Virus record (IMG/VR): IMGVR_UViG_3300043446_003193
Span: 126,001 to 190,000 of that record
Reading direction: 5' to 3' (one strand)
DNA length: 64,000 nucleotides
Origin: a virus
Below the pieces are notes generated by a model, which ran no database searches, was not told the origin of the DNA, and saw nothing but the letters and a program-made list of their open reading frames with translations. Below, in pieces: positions 35,877-45,600 of this stretch (its first letter is position 1; each line of letters opens with the position of its first letter). Both the position numbers and the translations under genes were made by a program.

Positions 35877-36545
35877 TTATTTTTTAATTAATTCTGGATG
35901 ATTTAACTCAACCAACTTTTCTTCTAATAACCTTTTTCTTTCAATCAATAATTCTATTGCTTCATAAGAATTATCAATATCTTTTTTTAAATCTTTTTTT
36001 ACTTTTTCAATGTCAACATCCCAATCCCATTTTGAAATTGTACCATCTTCATTAACCATTTCAATTTGTTGTTTCACTCCACCTAAAGCCTCTTCCAATC
36101 TATCTTTATATTCTCTTATAAAAGCCAATTTATTTCTGGTTATTTTATAATCTTCATAGTACGGATATGTACCATCTATCTTTAGATTTGTTTCTAGTTT
36201 TGCTAAACAATTTGTACATAATCCTGTTTTACGGATTAGTTTTTTGTCTGCCCAACTATATTTTCCAGTCTCACATTTTTCATCAGAACAAGTATTTAAT
36301 TTTTGTAAATACTGTCTAACATCATCCATTTGTGAATGAGCGATTTTAAAACCTTCTTTTTGTTCCCAAGTCTTACCATCAGAATCGGTCCAGATTTCTC
36401 CAACCTTTCTTTTTTGCTCACTTTCTTTTTCATAACCAAATACTCTTTGAGTATTATCTTCTCTTCCAAAAACCGTGTCTATAATGAGTTTACGAGATTT
36501 GTGCATCCCTTTTGCTTTCTCATCAAAACTTTTTCTTTTTGCCAT
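35877..36545 (-). CDS. Zinc-binding-like protein, 222 aa
   Basis: Unknown family. Cys86, Cys91, Cys110 and Cys113 (CSDEKC ... GLCTNCL) make a plausible four-cysteine zinc site in the middle. The N-terminal 50 residues are basic (KRKSFDEKAKGMHKSRKL) and could bind nucleic acid. The C-terminal 80 residues are a long charged coiled coil (DIEKVKKDLKKDIDNSYEAI, then LLIERKRLLEEKLVEL). Its position two genes upstream of the large terminase makes a packaging role possible. A small-terminase identity is not supported, because no helix-turn-helix or typical size pattern is evident. Has its own ATATTTATA box. Confidence 0.7.
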   Translation of the reverse strand: MAKRKSFDEKAKGMHKSRKLIIDTVFGREDNTQRVFGYEKESEQKRKVGEIWTDSDGKTWEQKEGFKIAHSQMDDVRQYLQKLNTCSDEKCETGKYSWADKKLIRKTGLCTNCLAKLETNLKIDGTYPYYEDYKITRNKLAFIREYKDRLEEALGGVKQQIEMVNEDGTISKWDWDVDIEKVKKDLKKDIDNSYEAIELLIERKRLLEEKLVELNHPELIKK

Positions 36546-36564
36546 TGTAACTGTTTAATTTATA

Positions 36565-36573
36565 TATAAATAT
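36565..36573 (-). promoter_or_regulatory. ATATTTATA promoter-like box
   Basis: Exact sense-strand nonamer 20 bases upstream of the 222-aa gene, in an alternating TA stretch. Confidence 0.55.
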
Positions 36574-36581
36574 ATATTGTC

Positions 36582-39500
36582 TTATTCATAAAAAATACCA
36601 AGTATCTGATTTAATGGTGCGAATGTACCTGTAAGTTTATATGTTTTTCCATTATAAAAGAATACCAGTCCTTCATTTGCCACTATTCTTTCAATTCCAC
36701 CCAATCTATTCAATCTACTCAATTCTTGTTTTAATTTTTGAATTTGTGCAGGATTGCCAGAAGTTTTAACTTGATCGGCAACTGTTTTTAATCGTGATTT
36801 CATTGAACGAATTGCCTTATCAGGATGAACCGTCAATACACTACCAACAAATTCTAAAACATCTGCACCTACTCCTAAAAATATTTCTTCAAATGGTTTG
36901 ATATTATCTTTTTGTTGTTTTGCAACATTTACTTTATCATTATTCATTGCCCAGTCTTGTAACTTAGGATTTGATATTGTATTTAATCTAAAAGATTTAT
37001 CACCAAATGCCCATCTTCTAATTAAAGCTTCTTTTGTAAGTTTATCAACTTTAACAGGTGCGTTTGATGTAATCCACCAATCCCACCAACTTTGATGATA
37101 ATCTGCTACATTATCTGAATCTTTTAATCCAAATTCGGATTGTAATTTTGAAATCTTAGAAAGATATTTTGATTGTTTAGAACTTAAATCTTCTGATTTT
37201 GGAATTTCAGTTATTGGTGGTCCTTGAATTGTGTATTTAGATTGAACATCTGCATTTACTTGCTTAATCATACCTGCTAATACACTCTCTGCTCCATCCA
37301 CCTTACCAACAGCGTTTCCTTTTTCATCATATTCTATACAATTGTGAAATACTAAAAGTGCTTGTCCGTAAGGAATAACATTTACCGAAGTTGGCCAAAT
37401 TACTTCAATATTCATAAATTTGGTTCCTTCACCAAATACTTTTTCTCTTTGTTTTTGAGATAATGCAGATACTGCTGCTGAAAGGTCTTTCATTGCGTAA
37501 TTATATGCATCTGTTAAACCACCTCTTCCGCCAAATTTTGATGCAACATCTTCAATGCCCATTGCACTTGCTCCACCATTTGATAAATGTCCTTTATTTC
37601 TAGCTGCAATTAATCTACCATTTTTCCAGCTGATTGCTAACGCCTGTCCATCGGTTTTTTCTCTTACTACACCTAAATCCCCATTAAGTGCTTTTGTAAC
37701 GATATCTTTAAGGTGTCCAAATGTCAAATCCATATCATCAAATGGATGACTCATATGACCATATGCCCCACCTTCCATTAATAGACCTTCTTTTAAAAAT
37801 TCAGTTGGTTTTTCATCAAATCTAGGTAGGTTTCTTGCAGAATATTTTACAGTATATTGGGTTTCATCTTCATCACCCCATATTGCATCTGCTATTGGAA
37901 AATCCATCTGCGTATATCCACCACTATAATACCAATCATCTCCTTTATTTACACCATCGTCTGCGTCTAATTTTCTAGTATGTCCTTTTGGTAAATAAGC
38001 ACCATCGGCTTGAGAATCTGCATCAGCTAATCCACTTATTTCATTTATATACATTTCAATATCTTCGTATAATTTTGAAATTTGTTCGTCAAAGTTAGGT
38101 TTGATGTTTAATTCTTTTTCCATTTTAGTTATCTCATCATATCCCATATTTCTCAATGATCTTGCAACATCATTTGCTTTATATCCGTTTGGATTTCCGA
38201 ATAAGTATGCATTTATTCTTTTTCTGAATGTTGAATTTTTATATGCATCAATTAAATTTTTAAAATGAACATCATTGGAACCCATTTCATCTATTTTACG
38301 AAATGTAGTTGCCTGTCTTCCATTTATTGTTGGCATTCCATGATCATCCTTTCCAATATCTTTAACTTGTACCTTTTTATTTTTAAACTTACCCATTAAA
38401 ATAGTATCACCCGTATCAACATCTACATTAACATCTTCTTTGTTAATTTCAATTGCTGCCAGTTGCTTTTTAGCAGATGCTAACGAATCATGAGTTCCTA
38501 ATCTATCTCCACCATTTTTTGGATATACAACATATTTGTCACCAACTTTTTTTATGGTTTCGTTTACATTTTCATTGTAGATTTGTTTGTTGATTCTACC
38601 ATATTCTCTCATTAGAATTCCTGCAACTGCATGTGCTTGGTTTTCTATTGGAGAACCATCTGCACCATCTTTTTCTAAATTTCTAACTAACCCCAATTCA
38701 TCTTGCTTTCTATGAACCATTTCATGTGCAAGAGTTCTTAGGATATCTGCTGTTAATCTACCTTCGGTTGCAACATATATGGATTTATCTTCAGGATTAT
38801 ATCCACCTAAACTTGTTTTTACTTCTGCGAATTCTCTTCCACCAACTAATGTAACATTTGGTGTTTCTTTTAATTTTAATCTTTTAGTTGCAAATTCTAC
38901 AAAATGTTGAATAGATTGTTGTTTTGTTTCTGATAAATTTTCATTTAAAGAAAACTTACTAATCATTTTTTTATTATTCCAACTATCTGCTATTTTTTCC
39001 GCAATTTCAGGAGTAATATCCATATTTTCTATTCTTTCTGCAATTGCGGCTGCAAATATATTTAGTGCACTTGCTTCATCAATATCTTCGGCAAAAATAG
39101 CAGCTTTTCCTACACCAGTTGCAACTACTTCTGTTACAGCATGTGGTATCAATTCCATAGCCGTATGTTTTACCAACCCAGCAGCACCATGTGCCAATCC
39201 GCCACCAACTGCTGCAAATAATGCTGTTGTAGCTATTTTAATACCAACGGATTTTAAAGCTTTTTTCTGCTTATCATCTAATTTACCACCAGCCATTAAA
39301 GTTTTTACACTACTACCAGCTGTTTTAAATGTATCATATTCATGCTTCAAACCATGCATAATTGCATGTCCAGCACCTTTTGCTTTGTCCATTATAGCCT
39401 GACCCCAACTTCTTCTCTCATCGTGTCCTTCTTTTTTATTTAATAACTTAGAAAAAGTTTGTTTTTCTTCTTTACTCCAATTTTTTACTTTTTCTTGTAT

Positions 39501-40667
39501 TCTTTTTACTTGACCTTCTTTTGTATTTCCTGATTTTTCTTTTTGTGCATTTTTTTCAGCATCAGATTTTAATTCTACACCAGATAATTTTTGTTCTGGA
39601 GGCGGACCTTGTTGGGTATCAGAATCGGTTCCTATTGGAGAAGTTTTTTCTTTATCTATTTTTCCTTGAGTGGTTTGTCCTTGTTTTGTTGGTTGTCCAG
39701 GCTCAGATGGTTTAGCTGCTTGAGTTGCTGCTTTTCCAGGTTCTTCTTTTTTCTTTGGTTGATTAGCAGGAGCATCGGCTGGCCCAGCTATTTTAGCAGC
39801 TTGAATATGTGCAGGATGCTCTTTAGGTAATCGTAATGCATCTCTTGCTTTAATTTTCTTTTGTTGTCCTTTTGAATTTGTATATGTTATATCAACGTCT
39901 AATGCAGGATTTTCAGCTTCTCCAAAATATTGATTTGTAAATTCTTCAAACATTTCATTGGTAATGTAGTTTTGAATTATTTCAGAAATAGGATCATATA
40001 CATAATCATCGTCTGTTGTAGCTACTGCTCTAATTTCTTTATTCTTTTTTTCAATAGCCTCTACATCTTCTTTTGAAGGGTATCCTCTATATAATTCTTC
40101 GTTAAGTTTGGTTGTTATCATTTTGAATATTTCTCTATCAAATTTTGGATATGCTTTTAAGAAAAACTTTTTAGCTTTTTCTTTATCATTACTTCCCAAT
40201 CCTTTTCTAACTTGAGTTCCACTAATTGGATTTGGTTCTGGAGGGATAGGATATGTATAACCAATTTCATCATAACCATATCCAGATTTTCCGTTATATG
40301 GTTTGAAATATTTACCTTGTAACCTTGTTGCATCTTTTTCACCAACTGCTGCAATATAAGCAGTAGTTTTTCCATCAAACTTTCCAAGTATTTCTACCGG
40401 TCTATATGGGTTAGAAACTTTAACAAATTTTGAAGCAGGAACTCCAAACATTGTAGTTGCTATTTCTTTTTTTTCTTTAAAAGTAAATGGTGATTTATCT
40501 GAAGATGTATCATTAGAACTTGCTATATAGACATTTGCTTCTCCAAACTGAGAAACTAATCTTTGATACGCATCATAATGTCCTCTGTGAAATGGTTGAA
40601 AACGACCACCGTATATTACGATAGTTTTTTTAACCTCTGGTTTATTCACTTCTTTTATTAAATTCAT
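36582..40667 (-). CDS. Giant fusion: HxGH nucleotidyltransferase, HExxH peptidase and KxDG ligase-like domains
   Basis: 1361 aa. Residues 14-190 are an NMNAT/PPAT-type nucleotidyltransferase: IVIYGGRFQPFHRGH with HRGH at 27-30, and ISGTQVR at 148-154. Residues about 290-400 are a Pro/Gln/Lys-rich linker; 475-525 is a Gly/Ala-rich hydrophobic stretch. Residues about 590-690 hold a zinc-peptidase-like LAHEMVH (648-652) with ENQAHA downstream. Residues about 960-1361 are ligase-like: LMEGGAYGHMSHPFDD, EKTDGQ (KTDG 1004-1007, covalent-nucleotidyl motif I), NIEVIW near 1088 (motif III-like) and EGLVF ... YKLTG near 1332-1346 (motifs IV and V-like). The enzyme assignments rest on motifs alone; substrates are unknown. 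The position next to the terminase side of the head module suggests a virion or packaging-linked protein (inference). Confidence 0.8.
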   Translation of the reverse strand: MNLIKEVNKPEVKKTIVIYGGRFQPFHRGHYDAYQRLVSQFGEANVYIASSNDTSSDKSPFTFKEKKEIATTMFGVPASKFVKVSNPYRPVEILGKFDGKTTAYIAAVGEKDATRLQGKYFKPYNGKSGYGYDEIGYTYPIPPEPNPISGTQVRKGLGSNDKEKAKKFFLKAYPKFDREIFKMITTKLNEELYRGYPSKEDVEAIEKKNKEIRAVATTDDDYVYDPISEIIQNYITNEMFEEFTNQYFGEAENPALDVDITYTNSKGQQKKIKARDALRLPKEHPAHIQAAKIAGPADAPANQPKKKEEPGKAATQAAKPSEPGQPTKQGQTTQGKIDKEKTSPIGTDSDTQQGPPPEQKLSGVELKSDAEKNAQKEKSGNTKEGQVKRIQEKVKNWSKEEKQTFSKLLNKKEGHDERRSWGQAIMDKAKGAGHAIMHGLKHEYDTFKTAGSSVKTLMAGGKLDDKQKKALKSVGIKIATTALFAAVGGGLAHGAAGLVKHTAMELIPHAVTEVVATGVGKAAIFAEDIDEASALNIFAAAIAERIENMDITPEIAEKIADSWNNKKMISKFSLNENLSETKQQSIQHFVEFATKRLKLKETPNVTLVGGREFAEVKTSLGGYNPEDKSIYVATEGRLTADILRTLAHEMVHRKQDELGLVRNLEKDGADGSPIENQAHAVAGILMREYGRINKQIYNENVNETIKKVGDKYVVYPKNGGDRLGTHDSLASAKKQLAAIEINKEDVNVDVDTGDTILMGKFKNKKVQVKDIGKDDHGMPTINGRQATTFRKIDEMGSNDVHFKNLIDAYKNSTFRKRINAYLFGNPNGYKANDVARSLRNMGYDEITKMEKELNIKPNFDEQISKLYEDIEMYINEISGLADADSQADGAYLPKGHTRKLDADDGVNKGDDWYYSGGYTQMDFPIADAIWGDEDETQYTVKYSARNLPRFDEKPTEFLKEGLLMEGGAYGHMSHPFDDMDLTFGHLKDIVTKALNGDLGVVREKTDGQALAISWKNGRLIAARNKGHLSNGGASAMGIEDVASKFGGRGGLTDAYNYAMKDLSAAVSALSQKQREKVFGEGTKFMNIEVIWPTSVNVIPYGQALLVFHNCIEYDEKGNAVGKVDGAESVLAGMIKQVNADVQSKYTIQGPPITEIPKSEDLSSKQSKYLSKISKLQSEFGLKDSDNVADYHQSWWDWWITSNAPVKVDKLTKEALIRRWAFGDKSFRLNTISNPKLQDWAMNNDKVNVAKQQKDNIKPFEEIFLGVGADVLEFVGSVLTVHPDKAIRSMKSRLKTVADQVKTSGNPAQIQKLKQELSRLNRLGGIERIVANEGLVFFYNGKTYKLTGTFAPLNQILGIFYE

Positions 40668-40670
40668 GTC

Positions 40671-40679
40671 TATAAATAT
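40671..40679 (-). promoter_or_regulatory. ATATTTATA promoter-like box, 3 bases from start
   Basis: Exact sense-strand nonamer only three bases upstream of the ATG of the 1361-aa gene. If this is a -10-type element, the message would be leaderless or start inside the gene; alternatively the true start codon is further downstream. Confidence 0.45.
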
Positions 40680-40751
40680 CTTAAATGTTGTACTTTTAGC
40701 TTTTTAGTAACTTTTTTAATCAAACATAGTGAAAATTTTTGAAATTTCCAA

Positions 40752-42140
40752 TTAAAGTTTTACATTTATCATCCAAGCATTTTCTGCAAATTGTTCTTTT
40801 GATACTAATTCGTATTGAACTTGATTTATACCATCTTCCTTATAATTTATTTTTCCTTCCTGCATTTCCTTAACAAATCTTCTTTCGTTTTTTGCAGTTG
40901 GTTCACCCTTTATCCATTCTCCATTTACAAATCCCTCACTAGGATGTGGTAATGCGTAAAATCTTCCATTTCTTCTATATGGTGTATTATTACTACTTAC
41001 TTTAAATGTTTCATTTGTTATCTCTACATTATGTATCAATAAATCAGAAATTACATTATTTTTATCTTTTAAAAAATCAGATATATTTTCAGGTAAAACT
41101 ACATCATTGTAAATTTTAATATCTGCAATCTTTCCTTTTAAATAATTTGCTATAATTGGATTACATTCACTGCATGGATTTTTACCAATTAAAATATCAT
41201 TATTATATTTTTTTAATTTACCTTCAAATTCATGCGGTTTATATTCCAATGTTTCTGTTCTTGTATTTTTAATTAAATTACTATTACAATAAAAATATAT
41301 TTTATTTTCTTTAGAGTCTACCGAAACTGTTATCCATGTCCATTCTCCAAATCCTCTTTTTATCCATGCATAAATTTGATTATCGTTTTGAGAATATAAA
41401 GAAGCGGATATTGCTCTAGAATTATTAAATCCTATAAAATAAGATTCTTTTTTATCTATACTTAAAATTGGATATTCTACATATCGTTTATCTTTTATAC
41501 CTATTAACCATTCTTTATATTTTTCAGGCTGATCTTCAATTTTACACAAAATAGATAATGTATGTGATTGGGATAATAATTCCGATATACCAGTATCTTT
41601 TGGAATCGTTATATAAGAATTCTCTCCATCAAAATTAAAACAAGGAATATCATTGTATTCAAAAAATAAATTATCTTCTGTTAATCCTTCAAAACGACAT
41701 CTCCAAAATAGGTCATCATCTTCCATACCCCAATCCCAATATTCATTAGAGTAACCATTTGTTGCTTCTACCTGTTCTTTATTCATTAATACAACACCAC
41801 CGAAGTATTGTTCATAGTTTAATCTATATTTGTATTTAGATACGGCGGTTGCAATATGTGTTGGAAACTTGTCTGGATATGAATAATCACAACTATCGTT
41901 TTCCGGTAACATATCTACATCGTGAAAAGCAACATAATCACATCCATCTTCAAATGCATGTTTGGCTGCAATATTTTTCATCGCACCTCTATTGAATAAT
42001 TTATCATCCGTTTGGTGTACAATATAAAATTGATGTGGAATTCCTTTTTTGTTTAAAAATTTTGTAAGATGAGGAACTAACATTTTAAGATGATATTCCC
42101 TATCTCTATAAGGAACACATATTCCGAGTTTTTTTATCAT
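40752..42140 (-). CDS. GT7-family glycosyltransferase with inserted LamG-like lectin domain
   Basis: 462 aa. The first 165 residues follow the beta-1,4-galactosyltransferase (GT7) pattern: ICVPYRDRE at 7-15, FNRGAMKNIA at 49-58, the metal-binding HDVDML at 73-78, and YFGGVVLMNKEQVEATNGYS ... YWDWGMEDDDLFWR with the key W.GMEDDD at 137-143. At about 165-350, FNFDGENSYITIP ... WTWITVSVDSKENKIYFYCN ... KGKIADIKIYNDVVL is a concanavalin/LamG-like jelly roll. The GT part then seems to resume (YRRNGRFYALPHP). Expected reaction: transfer of a sugar from a UDP-sugar to a glycan. The 84-base gap to the next gene and its location after a Hint-bearing tail protein suggest modification of virion or host-surface glycans (inference). 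Confidence 0.82.
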   Translation of the reverse strand: MIKKLGICVPYRDREYHLKMLVPHLTKFLNKKGIPHQFYIVHQTDDKLFNRGAMKNIAAKHAFEDGCDYVAFHDVDMLPENDSCDYSYPDKFPTHIATAVSKYKYRLNYEQYFGGVVLMNKEQVEATNGYSNEYWDWGMEDDDLFWRCRFEGLTEDNLFFEYNDIPCFNFDGENSYITIPKDTGISELLSQSHTLSILCKIEDQPEKYKEWLIGIKDKRYVEYPILSIDKKESYFIGFNNSRAISASLYSQNDNQIYAWIKRGFGEWTWITVSVDSKENKIYFYCNSNLIKNTRTETLEYKPHEFEGKLKKYNNDILIGKNPCSECNPIIANYLKGKIADIKIYNDVVLPENISDFLKDKNNVISDLLIHNVEITNETFKVSSNNTPYRRNGRFYALPHPSEGFVNGEWIKGEPTAKNERRFVKEMQEGKINYKEDGINQVQYELVSKEQFAENAWMINVKL

Positions 42141-42142
42141 AA

Positions 42143-42607
42143 CTATTTTCCTTTAGGAGACACATAAATTGTATCTCTTATAAGTATTTGTTTTTCCGTA
42201 TAAGGAGCATATACGGATGTATTATAACATTTAATATCTAAAAAATGACCAGCTTTTGTTGTTGGCATATTGACATATTCTATATTATTTATTTCTATTT
42301 CATTTAATTTATAATCTAATATTTTTATATTATTTCCTTCCTTTATTTGGGTATATAATTCATTTATTCTTATTTCCAATATTTCATCTGATTCATTTTT
42401 ATATAAAACATATGAATCTGGATGAAAAATAATTCCATCAATTTTGTAATAGTTTGGTTCTTTCAAAACTTTAGTAAACTCTATTGTTGCGGTTTTATAT
42501 TTTTCCTCAACAGGGCAATATCCTGTTAATGAGTTTACCTTTGGCTTTAAATCAATAATATTTTTAATTATTAATTCGTTATATTTTATATTCTCAAATA
42601 AATTCAT
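42143..42607 (-). CDS. Hypothetical protein, 154 aa, after the Hint tail protein
   Basis: No clear family. Sits three bases after the Hint-ending gene and three bases before the glycosyltransferase, so it is translated with them. The segment IDGIIFHPDSYVLYKN, then charged strands and DIKCYNTSVYAPYT, has the same order of beta elements as the second half of a Hint domain (HP.. strand, then a DV...N..YF strand). However, it lacks an initial catalytic Cys and the final His-Asn. It may be a degenerate Hint relative, or an unrelated beta protein. There is no signal peptide. Confidence 0.6.
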   Translation of the reverse strand: MNLFENIKYNELIIKNIIDLKPKVNSLTGYCPVEEKYKTATIEFTKVLKEPNYYKIDGIIFHPDSYVLYKNESDEILEIRINELYTQIKEGNNIKILDYKLNEIEINNIEYVNMPTTKAGHFLDIKCYNTSVYAPYTEKQILIRDTIYVSPKGK

Positions 42608-42609
42608 AA

Positions 42610-45600
42610 TTAAGGAGTTATTTTACCACCTGGCCCTAAAACGTTGTGTACTAATATATTATTTGCAAAGTAAGTATCATTTGTTTCAACATCTAATGAA
42701 ATAAATTCATCTAATTCATCAACTCTTATTTTTTCTTCAATCATTTCCCAGTTACCATCTAAATTATACATCATATCACCAACTATAACGTCTTCTGCTC
42801 TTAAAAATTTATATTCATTATCTCTTTTTATAAAAATAGGATGTTCAAAAGTTATTTTTAATTTATCATTTATTACATAATGATAATGCCAGACTCCACT
42901 TGTAACAGATTTTACGGCACTCATAGAATCTACATAATCAAAAGTATTTGTAGAAAATGTTTTCCATGCATCTTCTTCTTCAGAAAATCCATCAATAGAA
43001 ATATTTTTTAATAAATCCCCTTCTATCAAATCTTCAACATTTTTTTCACTACCATCCCACATTAAAATTTTTGTACCTTTTGCTAAACACGTTCCGCCAC
43101 CTGTACAATCACAACCTGCTCCTGTGTATTTATATATCAAACAAGAGGAATTTGCTGTTCCAGAACACCCACTTTCAGATACTGCATATATTTCATAATA
43201 TATTGGGTTATCACATGCAATACTACTTATACTAAAAGCATATGATGTACCAAATGAACGAGAACCTTGATTTAATATACTACCTTCCGGTCCATAATCA
43301 AATGTACATTTATACCAAACTACATAATAAGTCGCCGCATTTTGTGCGTTTGCAGTACCTGTTCTGGAAAATGCGTATGTTAAAGTACCACAAGTTGGAG
43401 TATCCAATGAAACAGTAGGTGCAGTTATATTTCCAGATGCAGCTACTGCATTATATGAAATTGCACTATTTGTTGCGGTTGTTGATAATAATGTATCTGA
43501 TGAATTATATATTTTCGCTCTAAAATACATAGTAGTACCACTTGTTAGTGATATAAAAGCAGCATAATTAGTATTTGCTGTAATACTTGTAAATGTTTCT
43601 GCCGCCGTCCAAGTTGAATTATCCGTACTTTTTTCTATTACCAATTTTGTAGCAGTATCAATTTGACCAACCGAATATGTAGCAGTTACTCCACCACATA
43701 CTACTGATTTAGATACAAATGATAATGTATTTACTACACCTCTATTTCTTAATACAATATAATAATCAGTTCCTTGAGAAGTATCTGTTGATGATTTTTG
43801 CCCATGTATACGATATGTAGTTGTTACTCCTAAAGTAGCACTACTTACAACTCTTGCAGCTAAATAGTAATTACCATTTGTATATGGTAGACTGTTTCCA
43901 GAAGTATCACCTGTATTATATAATTGGAAGGTTTTTATATTTAGCGCACCTTCACCCTGTTGTGGAGATGTATTATCTGCTGTTTCCCAAAGTCCATTAT
44001 ATGTGTTTTGAAACATTCTAAACATACCATATGCGCCGGTTCCTGGTGCATTTCCGGAATCTACTGATACTGTCATTGTAGTATACGCACCTGGGAAATT
44101 ACTCCAAGTGTATTTATTATCCATTGATAATACGGTATGTATGGATGCCAAAGCCTTTGTGTTCGGTTCTAAATTATCAAATGTAATTACAGAAGAATTT
44201 GTACTAAATGTACCGCCAGTTCTACCACTCCAGGTATCTAAATTTATAATTCTAGTAGGAGTATATGTTGGTCCTTGATATGCGTATATACCATATAGTG
44301 TTGCAGGGGTATTTAATGTAAAAGTATAATCTAAATCTTCAACTAATTGATTTGCAGTCCAACTAGAATATTTTATTGTACCCCAGTCATCGGTTGCTTT
44401 TACTCTCATTTTATATGTACTACCAAAACTCAAACCAGTAAATGTAATACCCGATTGTGTTGTAAGAACAGTACCATTAGTATCTGCTATTTGGTATTCA
44501 ACTGTTATATTATCAGCAGTTAAATCAATAGTTCCATCATTTGAATCATATGTTAATAATCCTGCATATATACTCATTTCAGTATATCCTTTTGTAAATG
44601 CTACACTAGGAGTTCCTGTTATTGATGCTAATCTTTTACCCTTTACTGTTATTGAAATATCTTTAGACCTTTCACTACCAGCATTAATATATAAAGTCCA
44701 TGCATTAGTTGTACCGGAGTAAGTATATAAGTTACCCCACCATGTATAAGTTACTGTTCCTCTTGATGAAGAACTTAAAGTAGTTTTTGATGTTGTTGCC
44801 AACTTTCTACAAAATGTAGTACTGGTATTTGTTCTTATCAAATAAGTGCCATTATACGGGTTTGCACCATTAAAACTAAGTGGAGATGCTTGCATTCTAT
44901 TATTATCTAACCAAACATACCAATATCCACCCTGTGAGTTTGTCTCAGTTGGACCGTTTGTTGTATATGATGCATCTAATGTAAAATTAACTCCTCTAAT
45001 AGCATATCCGTCAACAAACCCACTTCCTCCTTTTACCACATCAATTGTTCCAGGTTCTCTAGTAACAGTAACTGTTTTATTAGTTAAAGTATGATAATAA
45101 TATAATCCTGAACTTATTGTATATGTTAAATAAACCGAACCATATCCATCACCAATTGTAGATGAATTACAAATTGCATCATATAAACTAAGTGCAGAAA
45201 AAGAAAAAGAAGCTACTGAATCTGGGTCTATTTGTGCATCAGTTAAACTTTGTCCTCCCGCACTTCCCCCATTTGGATAATATGCATCCAATCTTGCAGA
45301 TATTTTAGTGAAATTGCCAGATGATCTGGTTACTGAAAAAACAACAGACTGAACTTGAGAAAGTGTACCGGAATTTATGTTAGATGTTAAAGAATATCCG
45401 TATCCTTGATTTGGATACCCATATACTGTCACACTTGTTTCATTAAAATCAGATTGTCTATATGTACCACCAGATGCTTTTACATGATAATACCAAGTTT
45501 GATCAGCAGATGGAGCAGTCCAACCATTATGTGCTGTTGTATAAGTACCACTATTCAAATCTGCATAAGTTCCTCCAGACCCTACTTTGTATTGAAAGTT

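Noticed and set aside
35877-36545. 222-aa protein as small terminase subunit
   Set aside because: Position is suggestive, but it has a four-cysteine site and coiled coil rather than a recognisable small-terminase pattern.
42613-43089. Classical self-splicing intein with homing endonuclease
   Set aside because: The domain is about 150 residues with no endonuclease insert, the +1 residue is Val, and only ten residues follow it.
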